A stretch of DNA of 64,000 nucleotides from Chromobotia macracanthus (lineage: Eukaryota; Chordata; Actinopteri; Cypriniformes; Botiidae): contig JAZGTH010000019.1 in NCBI GenBank assembly GCA_036877525.1, positions 6,959,501 through 7,023,500 of the forward strand, read 5' to 3'. The translations under genes were made by a program, and so were the position numbers. The notes under the pieces are model-generated. The model did no database searches, was not told the DNA's origin, and worked only from the letters and a program-made list of their open reading frames with translations. This document shows, in pieces, positions 38,277 through 51,000 of this stretch; positions within the stretch are counted from its first letter, which is position 1, and every line of letters starts with the position of its first letter.

Positions 38277-40017
38277 GTTTAACAGTTTCTTCGGGGAAAC
38301 ATTCTTCATCATGTATGCATGATGAAGAATGTCTGTGTGTCTGTCTAGACTGAAAACATATTTCTCTCATATTTCACTTTATCTAGAGCAGGTCTAACAA
38401 TAAATAGGATTCTTCTCTAACACACACACACGCGCATCCATGGTACTGTGTGTGTGTGTGTGTGTGTGGATTTGGCACTAGATTAAATCCGTGCGTGTTT
38501 TGAAAGTGCCAACATGTTCATATTTCTGTATATATGCTAGATCCAGCCTAATGATGGAATCCACGACAGTCACGTAATGTGTGTGTGCCACGGTATGGTC
38601 TTACCTAACTGTGTTAAGACATTATTTAGGTTGAGCTCTGATTGATAGAGATTTGGGTTATACAACTAAATCCTCCATTAAGGGTCTAAACACCCAGTAA
38701 CCTTTTAACCCCCCCACACAAATACACAATCTCAGTACCAGTTCAGAACCAGAACCCTGCAGGCCCATTTTACATGGACAGCTAAAGCACTGCTAGTCAC
38801 ACAAGGTCGATGTGTTTCATTTTGAAATGTGTCATTTAAAAGTTTTTATTTCCACAGTTAATTTCATGCAAAATAAATAACACCTTTGAATTCATGTCAT
38901 TCAATTCGGCTGCTTCACACTCTGCACTGCCATCTGCAGGTGGGATGTCTCATCCATCACAGGTCATACCACTGAAAATAGTTTTTACAAGGTTTTACAA
39001 GCAACTGTTCCATTTTGTTGGTAGTTATTTTTGAATTCATTTGAAGTTTTTCCACCTCCAATTTTAAGTTGGTTAACTATGTTTGTAACTCGTCTTTTTC
39101 TGTTTCAGTTATGTTAGTTCATTTTACTGGAAAAACATTTACTGTGTGTGTGTAAATGAATGATGACGGGTGTGTTACAGGCAGTGTTTGTGTGGGGGGA
39201 TCACGAGATGTCTGTCTCCTGCGTTGTGTGTTTGTCAAAGATGAAACATGAAAGGAAATGAAGAAGTGTGAGATTTGGATGTGTTGAGAGATTTCTGTGG
39301 TCTTGCTGTTGGCAGACTAATGTTTTCATTTGTCTACTCGCACTGCAATAATATAACTAGAAGGAGAGAGAGAATGATTTGGATGAAGAGGACATTAGAT
39401 ACACGAGTGCCAAAGAACTGTCTGTTCTCATCCTCCTATATTCCTTAACCTCACACACTCACTCGCATGGGAACTAAAACTTCACCTCACAGTCTGCAGC
39501 CTTGAAGTTGAGGAAGTTATCTAGATAAAAGCTACTCCTAATTTAAAATAATTCTGCTACAGATAAACTACAGCTAAAATACAATTTAATATAGTAAACT
39601 CCAAATTAACTTAATTAACTTAAAGTATTTTCTGCCATTTACACTATTTTACTGCACATTATTTACATTATTGCTAATTTACATTATTTTAATCTAAATA
39701 TCTTTTATGTGTATTTATGTGTGAATGTGTGTACGTACGAGTACTGAGACAGCAATTTTAATTTTTTCCCTCATGCCGCTTTCATTGAAGAGTAAGTGTA
39801 ATTAAGCATGTAAGCCACAGGACTAAGAGGCAGAACCCACATTAAAGTTCTCTTCAAGTAGCAGTAAGCAAGCGTGACCGGCCTATTAAAGCGACACCCT
39901 CAAACACAGCTAAAAGATCAGGGTACCGACACATAGAGTGTGTGTAATATTTGTGTGTGTGATGGGGAATCAAAGAGTCTGAAGGAAGTGCATTATGGAG
40001 GTCTGTCAGCACAGACA

Positions 40018-40048
<31 letters not shown>

Positions 40049-43000
40049 CCCACACACACACACACACACAGTTACATTCAGGTCAGTGAGGATATAGTTC
40101 CTGCTTCCTCTTGTCTCAAACAATAGAGGCTCTATTACTGCCCAGAAATATTTGGAGGAAGCGAGAGGGAGAGTTTATACAAAAACTTTTAAATACAGTA
40201 TACATAGAGGTTATTTTTTTCTCTGTTTCTCTCTTCATCAGTAAAATATAATATATCATAAAATAAACATTGACTAAACTTATAAACTAGGGATTTTTTC
40301 CTAAACGGAAGTTCTGTTCTAAAGCAAGTATTATTTTGCCTTTTACGAGCCTATTAAAAACTCAGAAACCAATTTTCCCTGAACCGACAATATATTTATC
40401 TCTTACTTTTAGTTATACAATTATATAATCCAACTGATTGTAAATACATTTTCAGTGTCAACGCTCGTAGTTGCCCTTTAGCCCGACTGCCAAGAAATCC
40501 CTTCCCAGAATATCTCTGTGGACCATTCAGAAATCAACAGGAAGCCCCTTCCAGGTGCTGTTCCGTTTCTCAGTGCTGTGAGCAGATCTGCTGAAGACAA
40601 ATGACAGTTCAGAGGTCCAAACCACTTTTCTGGAATGTGCTGTAGGTCATTATATAATTGCTTTGCCTTTAACAGGGTCCCTGAATAATAACAAGCATAT
40701 TCAAAAGCTCCGCCAAAATTTCAAAGACCTCGTTAAGCGCTGGCCCACCTACTATTCATAAGCACTGAACAAGTTTTCTTTGGAAATTTCCTTTTCCTGG
40801 GTTATAAAAAACCTGGAAGGGGCATCTAGGTTCTGAACTGATCTGCCAAAGTGAGCTTTTGTCTTGAAAAGTTTTTGAATACATGCACAGTATCTGACTC
40901 TAGATCCCTGATGCATCTCGCAGCTGCCTTTTAATTTCCCATCAGTTTGTAGATGTAGGACAGATTCACTGATCTATATGAATGAAGCTGAAAGCCATAG
41001 AATCTGCTGCTAGTCCCTGAGAACCACATGTACTTTATTTCTTTAAAGGGGATTAGCAGCATAAAGAGATTTTCTTAATAAGATTAGCAAACTGGCTGTG
41101 TTCTATTGTAGATAATTTATCTACAAATACAACCATTGCTCTGTTCATCCTAGAGGCTGATCTAATGTTACTGTGTCCATTAGCACACTCATACAGTCCT
41201 CTCGTATCTCATATTATCTCAGACCGCTTCACTGGCCTAAGATGATTTGTGTGTCTACATGTGCACTTTGTGCAGTGATTAAGGCATATTTGTGTGATTT
41301 TATCCATATATTTATCTTTCCTGACTCTGTAAGACTCTTACATGCTGTAGGCATGGACATGTGTTCTGTAGAGTTGTGTGTTTTGTAGCCCTGTATTTAG
41401 TAGTGTGTTTGGGACTGCAGGGTATTACTGTATTTTACAGCTAAAACTACAGCAGATTACCAGATACAAGCCTTGAAGTATTAAACTGTAACTGTGTATC
41501 AGGGATAAAACCCAGATACACTCAGATGGACGGACCGATTTCATTCTCACAGTGTGCAAAAAAAGCAATTTCACAAACGCACACACCTCTGTGTCATCGT
41601 CGGAAGTGACCGGAAATTACCATCTCTGTGGTTAACACCATTTTACAAAATCCACTTAATCATGTTAATTCTTCTATTCTGAGTAAATGTTTGTTAGTTT
41701 CTGCCCGTCCCAGCTATCTCAGCATGCACTGGTATGGTTACCCAGGGACTCTTGAAACACTAGTGAGGTAGCCAGGGAGGGAGGGATAGAGTGTACAGGA
41801 GAAACAAGTGCAGTTCAGTTGTTCTAAGCTTGTTAATGGGTCCCAGCTGCTCTGATTGGAGAACCAGAGAAGGTTTTAGGATTGCAGAACTCTGGGTCAC
41901 TTTGCTCTAGAACTTACTGTCCTTGTGTTCAGCTGCTGCTCGGAGTAATTAACTCGTAGAATGTAATTACTTCAACTCAAGGCTAATGAGAAAATGATGA
42001 ATGCTTGCAGACCAGCTAAACAGAAGCCAAAACATGTTCTTCAACAGTGTCTAACCTAAATCTAACGTGACTTTTTGTTTTTAGTTTTTAAAGTAGTTTT
42101 TGTACTACTGTATAACACCTTTGGTCCTTTTTGAAGCTGTAATGCAGTGATCGCTCTAACAATCATTTTAAAAAGCTTACAGATTTGACACCTCACATGG
42201 GTGAGTAAATAATGACAGAATTTTGATTTTTGGGCGAACGGTCCCTTAAAAGGCTGCCAGCGCTGCCTTTATTCCTGTATTTGATCTTTTGTGTTCTGTA
42301 TGTGATCCGATTTCTTTTTAGCTGTAGAGCAGCAGTCCGACTCTCGGTGCGCAGCACCAGATGTAGCTCAGACAGCTAAACATTTGCTTAGTGATTTAGT
42401 TTTGTGTTTTATTTGGGTGGCGTTCACTTCACTGGCAGTGAGCAAACATAACCAGCGGCCGAGACGCTGGGTTTTTCTTCTTCCATTCCTCTGTTCTTCT
42501 CAAGGGTTAGTATTTTTGTGCCGGTGCAGCGTCCCCACCAACATCTGCATAGTCTCACAGAGAACGCAAGAATTCAGTCGCACACTCGCTGTTTAGAATC
42601 ACGCAGAACCCGTCCCACACACTTCCCCCTTTCATCAGGAGTGACACGAAGGGGGAAAAAGGAGGAAAAAAGAGATAATTGCAGGAAAGTGGGATTATTA
42701 GGCCATCAGCATCCCTTCAGACAGAAACGGGCAGATAAGTGAAATCAGATGGCGAGAGAGAGAGAGAGGCTGGTGTGAGGGGGCAGAACTGTTCATTGTA
42801 CAGGTCAATTCTCCACCTTATTCAGCCTTCTTATTAGAGGTAAAGAAATGAGCGAGTTTGCTCAGATGAAAGGCCGTATTCAGTTTGATCCGAATGAAAG
42901 CGAGGTTTTGAGGAATGGAAATACAATCCCTTCAATACATTGTTGTTCATTCAGTTGATGAATCAAAGTGCTTTCAAAAAAACTTCCTATATTTACTTTT

Positions 43001-44511
43001 TTTTGCTTACCTCTACTTATAGATTTGATTAACCGAACCTTTTATCCTAGAGGAATTAGGTAGTTAATATAAGGTTTATCCACCTAGAAAAGTAGTCCCA
43101 CCTCAAAAAGGACAATTTGGAGGATGACTTTACAGTTCAAAACATAAACAGGTTTATACATAATTCAGATGCTTCTCTGAGCTTCTCTGCTTCACTGGCC
43201 TGGTTTACTTTAAATGCATTAACTATATCTGTGTATAAGTTTATTTTTTAACAGAGGTTATACTGTAATACTGTAAACCTTGCCTGGACTTTGTTTATAG
43301 AGCTCCACCTCTGATCTGTTTATTTGCTTATACAGTTTCATTAGACTCACCAGTCATTCATTAAACACTTTATCAGTTTTGTTTTAATGCCGCCATCATT
43401 CAGAAGAAAGTAGCCGCGCACTGATAGAAAAGCAAATCTGAGCCCGTCTGAAGAGAAACCCTGAAGTGGTCATGCGCTGGAAAACGATGTTTAATGATGG
43501 CTGGCACTGCATGACATCTGGGCCTGTAGGTGTTTCTGAGGGGCGGTTTGTCTTGCTCACCCTGAGGGCGGCTGAGGGGAGGAACTGAGCAGGTTCATTT
43601 GAGGTTGTTGTGATTTGCTTCGTGCCAGATGATGGACAGCACCTGCCTCCCAGCTGTTCTCTACTGGCCAGAGAGAGAGTTGTTGATGCATCTGTGGCCT
43701 GTTTAAGGACTGAGCAGATGTCATATTCTCATCTATTCCTCACTTTAACCATCAAATTCATTTCCTGTCTGGTTCTGTGTGCTTGCTTCTGGGGAAAAGA
43801 TGGAGGGGGAAATGCATCCAGGTCAATTTGGAGAGATCATGGCACATTCAGAAACACATTCCCTCAGGGGTTTCCCTGCACTGGACTCTCGTGTTCATTC
43901 ATTACTTCACTTTGGCCACATGCACACTGCAGGTGATTCAGATGTCACTCTATTTCTAATCCTGTTCTGCACATACAGATGATGCCTTCAAGTCATGTCA
44001 GAATTACCATTTTTATTAGATGAACACACATAAACACCACAACAATGAAAAAACACAGATAAAGCATTGATTCTACACAGTAGGTTTAAAGATAGAGTTT
44101 AAAAGATTAAAAGCCTTTTTTCAGTTTATTAAAGTGTGGATAACAATAGTTGTCCAGTTGCTAATATTAATTCAGACAAAAGTACCATCCAATTTCTTGT
44201 TTTGCAACCAGGAGATGGCAAAACTGTGCTGTGGTTATTGCTTGTCAACCATTGTGAGTTTTGAAGTGACTCCGGTATTCACACGTAACTAAAATTTAAG
44301 GGATTTGCTTTCCATGTTTAAATTCGATTGTCACTTCAAAACTTTGCAGTGTGTACGTGGCCTTTGTTTCTTAATGCAACTTCTCTCTGATTCTTTCTCT
44401 CTCTCTCTCTCTCACAACGTTTCCCCTTTTTCCACATAAAGCTGTTTTTCATAAACTAGCCTGGAATAGCAGTCCCCGAGGCCTGAGCCTGAAACACTAG
44501 ATCTCTCTGAG

Positions 44512-44549
<38 letters not shown>

Positions 44550-47500
44550 AGGCTGAAACACTAGACTTTTTTGAGTTGCTGCCAAACAGATGCAGTCACT
44601 TGCAGTTCCACTAGAAAAACCTTCACAGCTCACTCTCTTTCTCTCTCTCTCCATCTTAAACCCCTTTTCTCTGATCAACTTTATACTGATTGTGGCTGTT
44701 TGTTGAAGGACGAAGGGTTTCTGCATTCTGATCTTTCCAGAGCTCCATAACTATCAGTTGTTCATATGAAGTGATTCAATAGTATATGAGTACGGCTGAG
44801 GCAAGCTTCGCTCATATTTAGGGTTAGAGATCTAAAACTCCAAACACTCAAGTCAATGTGAGACCAACATTAAACCATTTTAATACTTAAAGTACTTAAA
44901 GTTTAAATTTAAAGTTTTAATCTATTATCTATTTGTTGATTTCCTCATATTTACTCTTTTTTTTTTCCTCATTAAATATCCTGTTTCACTTGGAATTGTC
45001 ACATTACTGAAGTTTAGTACGTGACTCCTTCTGCACCCTTTGTGCTACAGCTTTGTGCTCTGCTTACTAAACAACACTTGGCAACACCCTAACTACCCAG
45101 AACACCCCAATAAAGGCATAGCGACACACTGGCACCCACCCGCAACAGCATCTTGGTGGTGAGTTACACACAGGCTTGTGTCACATTTCTTTAGAAAATG
45201 AAAAAATCTAGTATGTTTGCTTTCATTGATGGGAAGCAGCTCAAATTGAGTTTATATAATGTGAAATGGCACGATAGGCCTCTGTTGAAGCCTGGGACCG
45301 TTCTGCTTCATGTTCCCCATAGCATCTGTCTTGTGTCAGGCAGCAGCTGAGAGGAAAAGGGCCTGGATGAACCTCAAGGGGCTATAGACTGTCGAGTGGT
45401 GATGTTTGGTGCCGTGATGTACAGCAGAAGTCTAGACAGGTCAAGCTCCTCCTCAAAAGCTCCTTATCTCTGTTAATAAGATAAGAACCAAGGCACATGG
45501 TCAGCGAACCACTGCTGGTCATTAGACGTGGACCTGTGTTCACACTGTGTTATTTAAATGCTGCTTGTTGTGTATATATGTTTGCATTTTGCTTGTTAGG
45601 ATGATTGGGGCCGGTGATGTTGCTGAGGATTCTGAGAAAAGCGTCTAATCATGTTCTGAAGTTCATTAGTGCCGTAGTGCTAAAGAATTGTACAGATTAG
45701 CACATAAGAACATGCACATTTGAATGTTGTTTAATATTATTCACTCAGTCAGGATTGACTGCTGTTCTTCTATAACCTGAAATGACCTGTCGCATCAAAA
45801 CACACACACGCTCGTGACCTCATCCAGCCTCTGTGTGTTCCATCTGCACAATATACAAAGGTCGATTTTACTGTGTGCTTGAGTTTTCATGTTAATTTGG
45901 CGGTTTCATCTCACACAAAACAGGAAAATTGCAGCTTAGGGGGCACGTTTTAAATTGGTACCTCTGTCTGTCATTGGTCCGTGCTTTTGGTTAGCAGCTC
46001 TGTGATTGGCTGGAAAAGAGACACGCCTCACCACAGGCAAACATGTTAGGGTTGCTGGCCGTTTGACTGAGGGTCAAAGATTACGGGTGTCCATGTATCT
46101 GTTTGAATGTGTGCGTCTTCAGTGTGTAACTCTGTTTGTTATTCTCTGTTAGTTGTCTATTGGTTCTCGTCTCTTTGTGTAGATGTGTGTTCTGAACGCT
46201 CTTCACTTTTCTTGGCAACAGATTCTGTCTGCCTTCCCCCTCCAAAGTCTCTCTCCAAGTTTTTTGGCAGAACATTCTCTGTTCTCAGAGCTTCTTCAGA
46301 CTCTCTGTCTCTTTGTATCACTTTCTTTTTCTATGACACACAGTGACATGTTTAAGTCACATGATCAGTTCAGTGGTTCTCTGTAGCACTATCCGAACAT
46401 TGTCAAACACAACATTACATTTTTTTAAATTATCTGTTGTAATGCCTGGTTGCATTACTATGTGCGTTACCTAGGGCGTTACTATGTGGTTGTTTAGGTT
46501 TGTTTAGGCCCATGTCAAAAGATCCCATGTTCTTATGTTATCCTGACCCCTACATGTAACTTTGGTCCCTATTTTGATGTATGTTTACTGGAAATATTTA
46601 AAACTATTTCATTGTCTGCCAGGCAAAGTTCTTAGCAAGCCACATGATTTGAGGTATCATTCATGACCGCAGAACAAACAGTGCAGGATTAGATACATGC
46701 TGCAGTTAAATGTCTGGGCCTTAAATCCCTGCACCTAAATATGAGCAATAACAAGCACACTAAAAATAAACTAGAAAAATACTAAAAATATAAGTTAAAA
46801 AATAATACAGTGAGGTAAAACGTTTCCAAAATACGGCAAGATCATTCAATGTCCAACAATACATATCTTTATATTATTGTGTTTGATGAAAAACATTAAC
46901 ACACTAAGAAGTGAATGAACAGGCTGTAAGTTATATTACAGGTCAGCACATGTAAAGTGTGTGTGTGTGTTCAGTAGAGAGATTTATACCTGGTATCCTG
47001 TGCAGCCCCAAACACACTGAACTATTGTGAAGCCTATTTAACAGTCACATCCTGTCTGGGTCACAGTGTACTCTGAGGACACACACACACACAAGTGGAT
47101 ATACATCCTGCTGGATCTTGCATGATAAAGTTCAGTAAGGGAGAAGCATTACCACTGCATTTCTCTGCATCCGTATCACCAAGATTGTGTTTATGGCATC
47201 ATCAAATTGACTGTGCTGTTGTGTTGTCATTGTGTGGGAAGAGACACAAGCGCTCGTGTTTATTTTCATTGACACTGGAATGTGATGTTTGTAGATGTGA
47301 AATTGCACACCTGTGACCGGCCTAAGAGGGCCTGAATCACATCACCTGCTTTCTCTGCAGCACTGGGACCCTGTTACACGTTTATGTGCCTGACCTCCTC
47401 CCTGCCACGGGAGCCCCCTGCTGGCCACAATTACAATTGACTTGATATGTCTTAAACCAGAGCTGTCAACTCATTACAGATTGAGGCCCCATTGAAACAT

Positions 47501-47995
47501 CACTTATGAAGGCTGTTTCTTTGTTTTGTTTTTAGTTGTTGGAGCTTAACATATTCATGGAGAGATTTTTCTGAAGTCCAGAATCATTTATATACTACTC
47601 CAATAATAGGGTAAAACAACAGGAAGTGTGTCTAGTTTACAATTTTCATTCACTGTTGAGTGAATGCCTTTAGAGGATATATACAAATAACACTGATAGT
47701 TAGAGAATATTAACCAAAAATAACTGAAAAACCAAAATATACATAATGTTCATTTATTATGAGGGCTGCAGCACTCTGTCAGTTCTGATCTGCAGGTTTT
47801 CTAAATTAATGGACGTACCTGCTCCAAACGCACAGGTTGGTTGTTTTTTCCATCTTCTCAGTATCTCTGTGCTGCTTCTTGACCATCCAAAGCTTATAAG
47901 ATGTTACCTCATATCTTCTCCATCAGGGTGAAGAGCACTGCTGTGTGTCTGATTTATATGCGACAGATGCAGCTCTCCTGTATGTGTCTGTTATT

Positions 47996-48055
<60 letters not shown>

Positions 48056-51000
48056 TCTGTGTGTGTGTGTGTGTGGGGGAGTGGTTTATTTGACCGTATA
48101 TTGGGGCCAATTTTATTTTATTCAGAAGTGAGCAAAACCTTATTTGGGCACATCTTTTATTTGTAAAAACAATATAAAAATAAAAAAAGTTTTTTTAAAT
48201 TGTAAAAATGCAAAACCATTTTCGGTTAGGGTAGAGTGTGGGTTAGGGTACATTGTTTATAACTAGCTGTTTATAAAAACAATAGAGGTCTACGGAATGC
48301 GGCATTTAGATAGATAAGTGCGTTTGTGCGTGTGTGTTTACACGTGTGTGTGTGTGTGTGTGTGCGTGTGCGTTTGTGCGTGAGTGTTTGCACGTGTGTG
48401 TGTGTGTATTTGTGTGTGTGTGTTGGCACACTCTGGCTGCAGACGGGCACACAGATGGGTTACAGCCTGTGCCGAAAGCACTCACACACACCTGCTCCTT
48501 CATACACAAATGTACAAACACACACATGAATAAAAATATGTACACACACAAATAAAAAACAGCTTGCTTTTAATGAAATAAGCATCATAAACTCCAATAA
48601 ATAAGTTAATGTCTCCTGATGAGCATGTTATGAGCTGCTACCTAAAGCTCTTCATGTGTAAGTGGGACAGATGTTCCACTCACTGACTCTAGAACATCCA
48701 TAATCCTCAGTAACAGAGCCCGACGCCACACGTACGGCTGTGTCCTCCAGCTACGAGATGTTTCTTGTCATGACACTGAGCTGGCGATGAGAAATAAATA
48801 ATTAGAGCTGAAAGAAACAGGGAGAATGATGACTATTGGCTGATAAACGAGTGGGGAGAGGCGTGGAGTGAGAGGCGGGAAGGATTAGGGCGCTTTGGAA
48901 CACTTTAAGAGCATTACGGATTAAAAAAAGGTCAGAATGTTTAGCAACATAATGCTAAACCTCTTAAGTGAAACCCAACTGCACGCTGATAAACAGGGAT
49001 GGGGGGGTGAGGGGCTGAATGAGGCTTTAACATCTGTTTGGGTCAGAGAAAGACATGTTTAATACCAGAACAGACATACACACACCTAAACAGTCTCATG
49101 TCATTGCAAATTATAACAGAGAAGACGTGAGGACTTGAAAGGATAGATCGACCAGGAATGGAAATTCTGTCGTCATCAGCTCGTGTCCATGTGCCTCCAA
49201 ACCTCTTTGAATTTCTTCTGTGGAACATCAAATGGAAATCTTGCTCTCCATTGTAGCTCTTGGATCAGATATGGTGCCTTTAGCTGCACCATTCTAGATT
49301 AAGAATGTGAAATGTTATTGGTGTTTGCGTGGGCAGTGACCAAACCTGAGTAGATGTGTCTAAATGCATTGTATTTAATTTGAACTACATGTACAGAAAC
49401 TGCATGTTTTCTATGTTATTGTAGCTCAGCTGGTTGTGGGTTCGAGACCCAGTGAATGTCACATTGGAGAACAACCAGGGTATTCCTAAGATTTTGCATT
49501 TCATCTTCCGCTGAACAAAGAAAGAGGTTTGGAACCACATGAAAAATGTGGAACATTTTAAAAAAATGAATGTTGTTACACACTACACTGAATAAATTGC
49601 AATCTGGATGAGCAGTATATCAGACAGATAAATGTATCTAAGCAGAGATTTGAGCATGTGTTCATGGGTGTTCGTGTGGGATGGTGTGTGTATTTGTGTG
49701 TGGATGTAATCCGTTTGCAACCTTTACAGTCTGCACCAATCTGTGTGCATTCAAAGAAGTTTTGCATGTTGCATTTCAAAGTTTGCGGATTGGACGTGAA
49801 TTTGGGGAGCAAAAAGTCACTCTCACCTTTACACACACTCTCGCTCTACGTACAGTATCCTGCAGTATTTCGTTTAAGCGCGCAGCATCAGTCAGCAAGG
49901 CTGGGATGGCTGTGTGCTTCTTACAGTGTAACCTATATGTTTTCCAACCGCATTGATGGGTTTGGGTCTGTGTTTATCCTGTGCGTATATGTGTCAGTGT
50001 GTGTCGTCAGCTAGCAGGAATGTGTGCGCACCGCCAGTGCTAAGATGGCTGCCAAAGACTAAAATGGCTGCCAGGATTCTGGAAAAAGAGAAAGCGAGCA
50101 AGATGGAGACAACATGCTAAAGAGAGAGAAAGAGACTCTCGCTTCTTTTCAGTGTTTAGATTGCTGTTCTTTTGTTTGTGCGAGTGTATTTGTTCTAATC
50201 TCTACACACCCTATACAATTGTGCTGGCATGAGCCAGTGTGTTCCCTTATCAACTACAGCCAACCGATAAACACCTCCACAAACACACACATGCATGCAG
50301 CCCGCCAACCTCATCTTTATAAACTGTGCTGATAACACACTCTTTCTTTCTTCCGTATACACACATGACTGGCCCTTCATTTTCTCTGTCTTGTGTTCAC
50401 GTGTTCAGAAATATCTGCTCACACTGGTGTGTCTAAGCGGTCATGCAGTGATGTTTCATGAAGCATTTGTTATGTTTAAATCCATCTCTCTGTGTCTCTC
50501 CTTGTTTTTTATGCAGAATCTGGACAATCTGACAGTTCCAGTCAACAAGGAGATTCTGACATTAAACCACCGCCAAACGGTAAATATCCCACAGACTGTA
50601 TTACACTTCATCATAAATACTAACTGTTTCAATACTAACTGTATCACATTATTAGAGTACTTGTGATGTTGTTTTGTCATGTTAAATGAAAAGTTTATCG
50701 TAAAACCTTTAATAGATTACTTCAGGTTGCAGAACCGTAACCAGTGGTGTTAATTTGCACCATTGTGACCTGCGTCCTATTATTCATTGTATTTTTATAG
50801 TGTTGGTTCTGGCCTCTTTAAATATGCTTTAAGCACAGAGTCCAGGTTCCAATTGCTTGAGGGTTTTTGTTTACTTCTCTGCAGGACATCTGAGTTTTCA
50901 GGACTGCTTTGTGACTTCAGGGGTTTGGAACGTAGCTGAGCTGGTACGCGTGTCTCAGAGTAAGTTCCTCACACACACCGCTGTTTCCATTACTGCTGTT

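Larger units (their letters stand above)
40961..50516. other. Intron 2, last part: no gene seen
   Basis: Non-coding sequence with many small repeats: GT run 44515-44547, CT run 44396-44412, CT run 47997-48051 and GT run 48061-48074, imperfect GT/CGTG region 48334-48422. A MITE end at 42188-42253, gene-desert-like cyprinid repeat pieces near 45070-45165 and 46440-46510, and a nested MITE/SINE at 49138-49560 are listed or noted separately. Open frames here are short and unlike known families. Confidence 0.5.
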
